Assembly (NCBI GenBank): GCA_027596075.1
Contig: JADGJC010000275.1
Location: 1-55,831, forward strand
Length of the DNA stretch: 55,831 nucleotides
Direction of reading: 5' to 3'
Source of the DNA: Rhizophlyctis rosea
Lineage: Eukaryota > Chytridiomycota > Chytridiomycetes > Rhizophlyctidales > Rhizophlyctidaceae
A model generated the notes under the pieces. The model saw only the letters and a program-made list of their open reading frames with translations, ran no database searches and was not told the origin of the DNA. Position 1 is the stretch's first letter. Every line of letters begins with the position of its first letter. Below are positions 14,243 to 23,738 of the stretch, piece by piece. Made by a program: the position numbers and the translations under genes.

Positions 14243-15775
14243 AATGGGTGGTGATGGGAATTGTGAATGGGCGAAGCAATGTTGTCGTTCAAACGTATGA
14301 GTGACGTGCGGTCTTTGCTTGTATACCGACAATGATACAAGCTGAGAATGAGTGGACGAAGCGAAGAAGAACTGGCCAACAGAGACTGTATATAATGGAA
14401 ACGGACTTGCGGGCAATCGTGGGCATCGTAGGAGGACTGCCTGTTCATCCAAATTGCCATTCAAAAATAGTCACTGTGCCATCGCTAAGCCACAGGTCTT
14501 CATCCTTTCTGTCGGTAAACAACACAAAATACAAGTTCCTCGGCGTCGGAATGGTATGCAAAAAACAATACATCAGGATATATGGTTCAAAGCAGGTGTA
14601 TCTTGGAAGCCCATTGCGACACCTCTTGTAATGATACTCCACCACATCGCAGACTGGCTACCTTGATCAAAAAATATTCTCACCTTGGGGCTCAAGCCGC
14701 ACGCACAAAACCGCTTCAGAATCATTCTGTGAACCTTTGGCGCGGGTCTACCCACCAATTGGTCATCAAGCATCCACAAACAGTGTGTCAATCGGTATTA
14801 GTGTCGCTTATCAAAGCGCTTCGCCCATCATCAGTCATGGCATCGGACACTGTCACCCGCCACAAATATTGTGCATATGTAAGCACTGACAGCATGAACA
14901 TTGAAGACTAATTTTGAAGAAATTGGGATGTCAACCCAACAGTTTGGATTTGCGCAAAACAAATATGCCTCGGACCCACCTTGCTAGATGAAAGAATGGT
15001 ACAAAGCCACACATCCAGCCACTGTGCCACAACAGCAAGCTGGCCCGTGTGTAACAACCCTTATGGCACTTTGCCATTGTCCCCTCACTCCTAGCGCTCC
15101 CATGCCGCATGGGGCTCAGACAAAATACCACAATCGCATGAAAGAGTATCTAGAACATCAAAAGGCATGCTTAATTGAGGGGCACAGTCATCAAATGCAA
15201 GTGGGACAGCGAGAGAAGACATTTAATGTCAAATTTCAACAGCACTGTTTGTTGTATTTGACAGGTTTGGCTGTCAATTCGGGCGCAATGGACACGGACG
15301 AAGCGCTTTTTGCCTGATGTGGTGAGAGGCACCTGACATTCCTTGAGTCCAGTGGCCGGTTAAGTGGCGAATGAATGTATCTAGTAGGTATCAGCATCAA
15401 ACTTTCCAACTTCTCTAGGTGGGGACAGCCGGCTCGTACGACTGTCTGAGCATTTGACGACAACTTCCCAGCCCTTTGGTTTTGCGCTGCTTTCCCAATC
15501 TGCAACCTAGGCCCTGTCAAATTGACACTCGGTCAATTTGACAGGGTTTGTGCTACACCTTTTGACAGCGTCAAAGGTGCTCCCGTCATCCGCTCTTTCA
15601 CCCTCAACGTCGTTTTCGAAAGCATGTACGGACGTAAGGGCCGAGAAAGGTACTGCCAACAGAATGATAACTGCTACCCAAATGGGGGATGGTCCCTTCC
15701 CCTCCAAGCCAGTCCTTCACTTGATACTAATCATCAAACAGCGAGCTTGCCGTAAGCAGTAGTTTTTCATAAACC
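14243..15775. other. Intergenic region with TTTGAC-type palindromes
   Basis: This is the divergent spacer between the ankyrin gene (-) and the hypothetical gene at 15776 (+). I see no convincing coding region. Three palindromic sites sharing TTTGAC/GTCAAA lie between 15258 and 15580, and the strongest is listed separately. They are upstream of the 15776 start and could be regulatory or a small mobile-element remnant. Confidence 0.5.
15512..15546. repeat. Perfect 15-bp inverted repeat (CCCTGTCAAATTGAC)
   Basis: The arms at 15512-15526 and 15532-15546 are perfectly complementary around a 5-nt loop. Two weaker palindromes with the same TTTGAC core lie nearby: TTTGACAG...CTGTCAA at about 15258-15281, and CACCTTTTGAC...GTCAAAGGTG at about 15557-15580. 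The 13-mer CTAGGCCCTGTCA that opens this site recurs near 52669. Confidence 0.75.
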
Positions 15776-17345
15776 ATGTGCCGCCGGTCCATCCCTTTCA
15801 CTTCCGCCCCCAGAGGCGGCTCCACTAAGCTTCAGCTGACTGGACAGCAACGCATTGTGAGAAGGGAAAGTTTCTCTCTGAATTCACGTCTTCATCTCAA
15901 CCACTTCAACCTTCTCAACGAGAACCGCCAATCTCTCAACCGCCCACGATTCCGATCCCTGTCTACGGATCCACAACCGTGAGGGCCAACTCCTCTCAAA
16001 ACCGCACTGGCTATTATTCGGGTCTCCACTGTTTTATGTAGCAGTCATCGAGGTTATAGTACACCTGCTGTTAATCAACGCAAGGGAGATACGTATTCAA
16101 AGTGGATGGAACAGAATGCTGGTAAGCAAGTATTTCCCCTTCAATATATCACTATGGGCTGAAGTATTGATTGGTGCTTCCAGGAAATTTTCGGCATGTT
16201 CTGGGTTTCAACGGCTCTGCCACTTATAACCCTCCCGATGAATTAGGTTGCCGCCCAAGCGACCACAAAGTGCAAATGGAGCTGTTTTATGGCTTTGTCA
16301 CACGTCCTGTCCCCGCTCATACAGATGTATCCGATTTCTATGGGATAGGTGAGTTTTTCATGGCCTTGATGAGATTAACGAATGGCTTTCTGACATCACC
16401 ATTCATGTTACAGAAAACCTGCATATGGGGTCCGGATTAGTGAGAGATATCTTTGAAGGGACAATGCCCTACTGGGAGGAGGACAATGAGCTGCGAAACA
16501 GAGGGATACAAAGCAATGATATGTGGACTGAAACACGGACGATGAATTTTTGTAAAGATCACCATCTCGAGAATGTACCGCATCGCATTAACGGGTAAGT
16601 TTCATCTCACGTTCATGCATACTTCGGATGACAGCATGTACTTATCTTATTGTTCAGACATGTCCGCACGATACGTGATAAAAACCTGTATCTGGATGTC
16701 AAGTTGACTCAGTTTGACCATAATTTGGGAACGGAGAGCCCAATTGCGATTGGAGAGGTAGGGTCCATTCTTTCTCTTTTTGGAGGTTGTGATCAACACT
16801 AATGCTACGAATGGCAGTTCAAAGGAGAAGTCGCTCGCTCAAACCCCGAAGGTGCATGGTTCCAAGCTCTGGCGGGCTCCACCCACGCAGTCGTCTGTGA
16901 TCTCATCGACCGCGCCTTGGCGGCTCCAGCTGAATTCAATCAACTGGAGAAGATTGAATGGGGCCGGTCGCACTACAACCGGCTGTACCCTATATTCATC
17001 CTTGTGGGCCCATACTTGCAATTTTCCGTTGCAAATGGCGATGATATACTCAAATTTGCCTGCGGTCTCCACCATCGCGAACCCGTCCCTCTGTCCGCCC
17101 CAATTGTGCAATTACCGGGAATGACGACACCCTTTATCAACCTGAGGGATAATCCTTCCGACGTACGCGCCATCAGCACCATATGGGAAGGTGTTTCACG
17201 CCCTGGCCGTCCTATCCAATCCTTGTCAGAAGCTTCTTGGCGGGCGCACAACAAACAAAAATGGAGTTCAGATTATGAGTATACCCGCACGCTCCTTCGT
17301 CAGATATTGAGAGAGCTCCACCGCTCATGTGTGAAGTTCCAGTAG
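15776..17345 (+). CDS. Hypothetical protein with presequence-like N terminus
   Basis: Proposed exons: 15776-15978, 16042-16121, 16184-16348, 16414-16594, 16658-16757, 16818-17345. They total 1257 nt and encode 418 aa, with all phases matching. The N terminus (about 1-85) is Arg/Ser/Asn-rich and nearly free of acidic residues. It contains RFRSLST and RGYST, like a mitochondrial targeting region (inference). The body is a mixed globular sequence, for example KWMEQNAGNFRHVLGFNGSA, LHMGSGLVRDIFEGTMPYWE, HAVVCDLIDRALAAP and GRSHYNRLYPIFILVGPYLQ. There is no transmembrane helix or motif I can name. Codon use is less biased than in the housekeeping genes here, so it may be lineage-specific. The first intron has two nearly equivalent acceptors (16041 or 16044). 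The exon chain is convincing but the function is unknown. Confidence 0.65.
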
Positions 17346-18314
17346 AAATGGAAAGTGTTGCATTCAGTAGCACATGTAGATTATCTTATACAGAAGTGAT
17401 TGATTATGATTATGTAATTACGTACCGTAGCACGAAAATTCTTCTTTGTTGAGTATACTTCCTTTGTGGAAACCTCTTATCTTCCAACGCGCTTCGCTTT
17501 TTCAATGAGCTTTGAAGGTGATATGAATCACGTACACCCTGAGAAGACTTTGAGGACTCAGAGTCTCCACCCCTGACAATACTTCAAACAACTCTACCTA
17601 TCTTCCGAAAATACACAAACTGCAGCATTATACCAGCTGACTCGAGGCTCGAGGTGATGTTTCATTGAAAGCGACTTGGCTTATCTCAATCAGACAAAAT
17701 AGCAACCGACGCGTGGACCATACATGGAATGGGATTGGAAACACTTAAGTCGGGTTGAAAGGGACATACCAGCGGGGCAAGGTTTAGGCACAGTGTACCA
17801 CGGCTATGACCTGAGTTTCATACATCATTCGGAACGGACATGTGCGCCAAGCCATACGGAAGAACCTTGCACACTCGCACCTCATGGCGATGTCGGTTTG
17901 CTTGGTCAGCTTTGATTTGGAACTTTTGGTGTCCGAAAGTCGAACTGAGAGTTGATCAAGCTAAGTAAGCTATCTGGCTATTCGGATCTGCTATTGGACC
18001 CAACCTTCCAAAATTGAGGGGTCTGCATTCTTTCATCCTTTGTTTGCTCTGAGGGGAGGACAATAGTAACGGGAGGACAATGCAAGTGCTTTGGTACAAC
18101 TTTTGAAGCCCAAGCAGTCCTCACACAATTTCACAAAGAAACCGTCCGCCGGAGCACTGTTGGGTGTGCAGATGCCCGGTCTCGTCATCTGGGAGTCCTT
18201 CTACTCCTTTTGCCTCAAATTCCAACCGACAAAAACCTCAAAGCCGATTTCGAACGGTTGCCTGAAGCTCCTGAAGTGTTCAACACCCAATCCGAACTCA
18301 CCAAGCGCCCCACA
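17346..18314. other. Intergenic region, no supported gene
   Basis: This is the spacer between two unrecognised plus-strand genes. The short open frames have no recognisable features, and no RNA gene or element end was seen. Confidence 0.45.
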
Positions 18315-19142
18315 ATGCAAATTCAGCTTCGAACCATCATATCGCCACGCCTTGCACATCGTCACGCGAACACAAGCTGTTTGCATACCTCACACGCTCT
18401 TCTGGTTGTTACTTCTCCCCTGCATCACCGTCACCGGGCCCATGCCACCATCGACCTGTGCAACCTCGTCAACCACCCTCCACGTAACACTCCCTCCTGC
18501 AAGCCTACAGTCCTCCCTCATGGTCTGCGAAAATCCCGGTCCCCTGCACGTAACATTTTCTTCAAGTCTGTAGTCTTCGCTCGTGGCCCACGAAAATCCC
18601 GATATATCATAGATCCACCCTACACCACAGGCAGACTCACTAAAGAACAGGTAGAACGAGCACGACAAATAGCTAGCAAATGGGAACCCGACAACAATTT
18701 CGACTGGTTTGACGATAGGGTCATATCCTCTCTATCGATGCCTGGAGAAGACCTTCGCTGCATCAAGAAAGACGGCGGTTTTGGTGTATATCCTAGCTCC
18801 AGATTCAAGAACTTCAATCGCAATCAATCAATGTCAAAAGTGATATCCTCCCCCCTCCTTCTGTACCGCTTATATTGCTTATTCGGTATAGTTGCTCAAA
18901 GGGAGGAAGATGCGTATAAGGGGGTGTGGGAAGTTGGATTGACCCATAGAGAGACGGGTTTGCCTTTTAGGTTTTCTGATTACAAGGGGATGGGGACTAT
19001 GAGGGGGGTTTGGGTGAAGAAAGAGTTTAGAACGCACAGGGATGATATTTACTATAGAGACTGGTTGGAGCTCATCAACCTGCTTGCTTCTAACGAATGC
19101 CCCCACCCATATGACGGATTACTTGCTGGATCCGTAGCTTAG
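18315..19142 (+). CDS. Hypothetical protein
   Basis: This is a single open frame of 275 aa. The first ATG of the frame is at 18315. Upstream in-frame sequence is open but lacks ATG. The N terminus (MQIQLRTIISPRLAHRHA) is basic and amphipathic, like a mitochondrial presequence. A degenerate internal duplication encodes two LRKSRSPARN/PRKSRY-like stretches. The C-terminal half looks globular: TTGRLTKEQVERARQIASKW, NNFDWFDDRVISSLS, then GVWEVGLTHRETGLPFRFSD and MRGVWVKKEFR. I do not recognise a family. The hydrophobic stretch at 18840-18890 starts GTGATA and ends TATAG like an intron. Its 52-nt length would break the frame, so I kept it as coding. A Tc1-type element sits 14 bp beyond the stop. 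Confidence 0.5.
   Translation: MQIQLRTIISPRLAHRHANTSCLHTSHALLVVTSPLHHRHRAHATIDLCNLVNHPPRNTPSCKPTVLPHGLRKSRSPARNIFFKSVVFARGPRKSRYIIDPPYTTGRLTKEQVERARQIASKWEPDNNFDWFDDRVISSLSMPGEDLRCIKKDGGFGVYPSSRFKNFNRNQSMSKVISSPLLLYRLYCLFGIVAQREEDAYKGVWEVGLTHRETGLPFRFSDYKGMGTMRGVWVKKEFRTHRDDIYYRDWLELINLLASNECPHPYDGLLAGSVA
18481..18601. repeat. Degenerate two-copy internal duplication
   Basis: The segment from 18481 to about 18539 and the segment from about 18547 to 18601 both start CACGTAACA and end GCGAAAATCCCG/ACGAAAATCCCG. Between these ends they differ mostly by C/T and G/A transitions and one 3-nt gap. The duplication lies inside the 18315-19142 reading frame and keeps it open. Confidence 0.6.
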
Positions 19143-19367
19143 TATTAGTATTAATGTACAGTTTCCTGGAAAAATGCAAGGTTGCTGCCGGCAGTTGTGG
19201 CCCGGAGCCTCTCAGGTCGTGTCGTGAGCGCGTTTCGGTCGCTCAGGGTCCATGTAAACAAACAGAACATGCCCAACGATGTGCGTTCCCCCAATGAGAG
19301 GAAAATTTCAATTCAGAGTGATTTTAAATACATCACAGACATTACATATAGACTAAAACCTGGTGTG

Positions 19368-20452
19368 TCATCCCTCCACCGCAATAACCGCCGCCACCCG
19401 TTTGGGCATACTATGTACTAATTTCCGCAACTTCTCTGGTTCTCCTTTCAACTTTTCCCATTCCGCCAAAAGCAACGGTGCTAATTTTGCAGGTGTTCGT
19501 ATTTCTAGCCTAGCTATCAAGGGTCGAACAGTGCGTTCCAATTCCTCCCAAAGGTGTTCGATGGGGTTAAGGTCTGGGCTTTTGGCTGGCCATGGGAGTA
19601 GTAACCAGCCTTGTGCCAGCTTCCATCCCATCGTGTACTCCGAGGTATGAATCTTTGCTCCATCCTCCTGAAGCATGTAATGCTTGTTTAACGGGATATC
19701 CTGCGAAATCTCTGTGAGCCAGGGCTGAATCCTGTCTTCCAGAACCTCCTGAACGTAGCGTTCCGAATTCACCTTTCCCACTAGCACTGTCACCGGTCCC
19801 AGCTTATCCCCGTGCATTACCCCATGAATCATCAAGCCAGGTGATCTCTGTACTTTCCCAACCACATTCTCCCTATCATAACGAGTTCCCGGCTCCCTCC
19901 ATATCCAAATCCGATTCTCAACGCTCTCACACCGGAAAAATGACTCATCTGTCCAAATGACCCGTTCCCACTGCTCAATTGTCCAATGTTCCCGGGCGCA
20001 ACACCAAGCCAGTCGTTCGGCGGCGTGGGCAGCATCGATCTTTGGTTTGTGACAGGCAACATAGCTAAAGAGGCCGCACTGGTGGATGTAGGAGCGGAGG
20101 GTATCCGGACAGACGTCGATATCGTAGTTGATAAGGGCAAGAACGTGGAGACTTTGTAGGCATTCCCGGCGATTGTTAAGAACCAAGGTACGTATACGTT
20201 CACGAATGACCTGATCATTTGTGTCGTATTTCGGAGGACGGCCAGATGATGGGGTAGTCATATCGGAACCACGGGCAGCATGTCTGATGCATATGTTTTG
20301 GATGGTGCAGGAGAGATACCCATGGTGTTGCCGATGGTGGTATAGTTCTGCCCAGCATGGTGTAGTCCAGCGGCAAATCCCTTCCAATAGTCGTCCAGAT
20401 GCAATCTCCGCCTCTTGGCAGGTTGGTCAGGTGGGTTATTCTCGTCGCTCAT
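19368..20452 (-). pseudogene. Tc1-like DD34E transposase, frameshifted
   Basis: This would be the cut-and-paste transposase acting on the surrounding inverted repeats. The N-terminal frame starts at ATG 20452 and encodes a basic leader (PAKRRRLHLDDYWKGF) and the first part of a helix-turn-helix (NYTTIGNTMGIS). Around 20305-20330 the frame slips by one base, and the rest continues in another frame to the stop at 19368. The catalytic triad is visible: Asp in VIWTDESFF, Asp in LQEDGAKIHTS and Glu in SPDLNPIEHLWEELE. Exactly 34 residues separate the second Asp from the Glu, giving DD34E. The GRPP linker motif is also present. The sequence is otherwise full-length, so one indel appears to be the only lesion. 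Confidence 0.9.
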
Positions 20453-20558
20453 ACTCAAGGTTTGGATCAAATGGTGGATCAAAGATTCTTGGAGGGAAAT
20501 GGAATGAAGCAAACGCTTCCCCCGTTTTGAAGGGGAGCAACTAATGAGCAAGAGCAAG

Positions 20559-20580
20559 TTTGCGTCAGCACTGACGCAAA
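20559..20580. repeat. Perfect palindrome TTTGCGTCAG-CA-CTGACGCAAA in transposon
   Basis: Two 10-bp perfect arms are separated by two bases. The palindrome sits about 105 bp inside the right end of the Tc1-like element, upstream of the transposase start. It could be a subterminal transposase-binding site or part of the transposase promoter (inference). Confidence 0.7.
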
Positions 20581-20686
20581 CGCAGGTCAACTCTGGCCCT
20601 GGATCTGTATCACGCCTGTCACACAAACGCTCTGACCTCCGAGGATACATCTCCCGGCAAGAACCTTACATTTTTCCAGGGAACTG

Positions 20687-21597
20687 TATAACACTAATAT
20701 GATTTATGAATTGAGATAAATGCGCGTGAGGCTCAGAGAGTGAAGGAGTATTCACTTCGCGTTGCAACCAATATGATGCAAGACAATGGTGTCAAGATCG
20801 TCGCCCTTTTCATCAAGAAGCTGGGGCGTTGCTGTCAAGGAAGGAAGGAAGCAATAGGTGAATGAAAGCGGGAAATTGTGTGGTGGAAATTGGTCAGTAG
20901 GATGGAGAATCAGGGATGAGGGTCAGGAAAGGGGACGTCCGGGCTTTGTTCCCAGGTTCTTGCATTGTGGGAAGTTTTATTGTGAAACAATCATCATCCA
21001 TCAAAACTTCTCCATTCCACCAGGACTCCTCTCCTCAACATAGGTATAGCTGCTTAATCTGCTCACGCTGACAAACTCTAACTCCGCAAAGTACGGAACG
21101 ACTCTGCCAAAAAGCATACCGCATACGTCGTTCTCGATTGCACGTTCGGCTGTGCAGCTACTTTGCCCGGCAAAACGTACATGATTGTGTATGACTGTTA
21201 TGACTCGCCCCCCTGAACGGCATTGCAGCCGGAGAAATGACCACACTTCACTCAATGTTTACCGCCCGCCCACATGTGCAAACCTCCCATGCCCACTTAG
21301 AACCTCCGCTCCCACAAGGTCTTTGTTCCTTCACTCTTCATACAACACCATCGGCTTCCCTGATATCACAAACGCACCTTGCGTCAAACATTTTCCCGCG
21401 TTCCTGACAGCGCCATCCTTGTCACATAATGAGAGAAAACAGAATAATGCAGACTAGGAACACGCCATATACTCAAAATTTTGCAATGAATGGTGTGTGG
21501 CATATACAAGAGAAAGCACGTATACAACAAAAACGCAGAAAATAAGCTACAGAGCAATCATTCCACTATCAATACAACCGTCCAACTTTTTACTTCT
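20687..21597. other. Intergenic region, no supported gene
   Basis: This spacer runs from the right end of the transposon to the 3' end of the SSB gene. It holds only short frames and no recognisable element. It is probably the original downstream flank of the 18315-19142 gene plus the SSB 3' UTR. Confidence 0.45.
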
Positions 21598-22643
21598 CTA
21601 CCAGCTGTTGCGCCCCAACCGCCCCTGCTGCTGATCATCATGACGCTCGGCCCGCTGCTGGTAATCCTGGTTTGGGGCAAGATCAGCAATGACTTCGCTG
21701 CGACCTCCATATGAGCCTAAATCCGACATGTATTCTCTCGGCGGCATGAGTTCCTGCACGGTGCCTTGAGTACAATCGAGCTGAACATAAATGGTGGGCT
21801 TGTCGGAGTTTTCGTTGTGCACTTTGCGTGATTTAAGATTCCCTTCGCAGAGGACTGAGGCGCTGTAGGGTGAGTTGGTATATTAGAAAAGGAACGTTAC
21901 ATGTGGATGTCGTATTCGATGCACCAAATATTCAGGACTATTTTTGATTGATGCATGATTTTGGAAAAAGATCTCTTACATACCCTTTCCTGACCTTCTC
22001 CCCATGGTACTTCTGCTTACTGACCACGTTCCACCAGTCAGTTTCGTGCATCCATTCACCCGTTGAGTCGCTCCTTCCCGTCGTGCGCTGAACGGCGACG
22101 CTCCAGACCCAGATGCCCTTCCTCTCTTCGTGAGGAACGCCTTCCTGGCCGGGCCATTCGCGGAATTCAGCATCTCTGGCGACAGTCCCAGCGATCTGGC
22201 CTTTTGCCATGGAAGCTGTGGAGATTGTTAGTAAACAGTCACTTGAAATATGACTGACGGAGAGAACGGATACCTCGCTGCGCGACGGTGGAGGTGGAGA
22301 AGAAGGCGGAACGAAGCGGTGTAGCTTGACGAGCCTGGAGTGTTTGGTGGGTTAGTGAAGGGTATTGGTTCAGAAGAGCGCCTGCTCTTGAGTTTGGGCA
22401 AGGAGCAGGAAGGCCAATATCAGCCGCGTAAAAGTCTGCGACGCAGAGCCCTTCAGACTCGATAAACCTAAAACTCCAGCCCCTCCTTCACAAAGACCTC
22501 AACGGCTCTACGAAGCAGAGAACTGTGCCTGGCGGCCACTCCTGCACAAACGTCCTCCGGTCGACGTAATGTACCGAGCATCCAGTCCTTACCGTCAAAG
22601 TTCCGGCCGCCTTTGAGATGAGCTGGGTGCGGAAAAGGCTCAT
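21598..22643 (-). CDS. Mitochondrial single-stranded DNA-binding protein (OB fold)
   Basis: Proposed exons, in transcript order: 22643-22593, 22334-22274, 22215-21984, 21862-21598. They total 609 nt and encode 202 aa, with all phases matching. The first two exons encode a typical mitochondrial presequence (MSLFRTQLISKAAG, then TPLRSAFFSTSTVAQR). An SSB OB fold follows: GQIAGTVARDAEFREW, VWSVAVQR, TDWWNVVSKQKYHGEKVRKG, ASVLCEGNLKSRKVHNENS and PTIYVQLD. Bacterial and mitochondrial SSBs have the same order, as does yeast Rim1. The tail is Gln/Arg-rich (YQQRAERHDDQQQGR) instead of the acidic tip of bacterial SSB. The role is coating single-stranded mitochondrial DNA during replication. The first intron is long (258 nt) for this locus. 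The gene is convergent with the upstream plus-strand genes. Confidence 0.9.
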
Positions 22644-23738
22644 TGTGTCGGTGCTTGCGGGTAAGTATCGAGTCGGGGGACAAAAATGTTGTTGCTTCGC
22701 GAGGATGCCTTTTTTACATATGGGAAGACGGGGCGATGTGGTGTGCGATGGATTGTAGAGATGGCAATGAATCGTGAGGGCGGGAAGGGCTGCAGGCTGC
22801 GAAGGGCGGTGGGAAAGGAGTCGGCTGGGAGGTCAGACATGGCCGGAAAAGCCACATGGTTGTGACACAACGGGGAGAAACATGGCCCAGGCCCTGCTCC
22901 TGTAGCACCCATCAAAACTTGAAACTTGATGAAGTCGGCAGACTCGGCACATCATTCAGCTATCAAGAGGTTTGCCAATAGGTAGCCGCTTGGAAATATA
23001 TCTCCACTACTACCCGCATTCGGAAAAATGAACCTTTGCTATTGGATGAATCATCATGCAAAACAATGTCTTGACAGCATCACATAGAGCGAAACCCCAA
23101 AAGTCTTCAGTAATGCCTCTCAACGCGTTGCTAACAATCCGTCTTTGACAGTGCCACCCGTTTAAACACGAAAGGAAAAGGGAGCTTGTGGCTTGTCAAA
23201 CTTCCATTACTTCCGCTTGGTGCGCTCGCAGGCGGCCCACTTCGCGGCGGAAGCATCCCTTATCGTGAAACATCATCATATTCACGGCGTGCGGAATTCA
23301 CAAGAAATTGCCGTGCATGTTGAAGGGCAAGGACGTGTTCGCATATATGTTTTATGAATGTTCTGACAACATGGATTATGAAATAACTACATCCATTTGG
23401 ATGTTCCAAGTTCAAACTGAGTTCCAACTTTGCCCCCATGATATGTGGCTTGGGGTTGGAGGCACAGACATGTTCCATAACGATCAGGCCAAGCGCTCAA
23501 GGTAAAATTTGTTCTTTACGAAAATATAGTATATTGCATGGATGTGCGAACCTGTAAGAGAATTAATTACAGTCCTATGGATTTGCTGCAAACTAAAACT
23601 CGGAAATCTAAAGTACACTAAATGAACAAGTGAATTCACTACACTAAGAAACTCCTCGCCGTCCCAGCGACGGAGGAGCGATGCCGACCAGCGACATCAT
23701 ACCCAACCCAACCAGTAACCACCAACATCACCAGCTCC
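22644..23738. other. Intergenic region, no supported gene
   Basis: This is the spacer between the SSB 5' end and the cellobiohydrolase 3' end. It should hold the SSB promoter and the GH6 3' UTR. A Pro/Ser-rich frame at 22640-22915 overlaps the SSB start and looks like chance. Nothing else stands out. Confidence 0.45.

Larger units (their letters stand above)
19159..20686 (-). mobile_element. Tc1/mariner-type DNA transposon with TA target-site duplication
   Basis: Terminal inverted repeats start CAGTTTCCTGGAAAAATG (left, from 19159) and CAGTTCCCTGGAAAAATG (right, read on the minus strand from 20686). About 34 of the first 40 positions match. TA dinucleotides flank both ends (19157-19158 and 20687-20688), as expected for target-site duplication by this superfamily. 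The element is 1528 bp and carries a single transposase gene on the minus strand. A perfect palindrome at 20559-20580 lies near the right end. The insertion is 14 bp beyond the stop codon of the neighbouring plus-strand gene, so it probably alters that gene's 3' UTR. Intact ends with a single frameshift in the ORF suggest a relatively young but inactivated copy. Confidence 0.93.

Noticed and set aside
18838..18889. Possible 52-nt intron (GTGATA...TATAG) in the 18315-19142 gene
   Set aside because: Removing it breaks the downstream frame, which otherwise continues to a natural stop.
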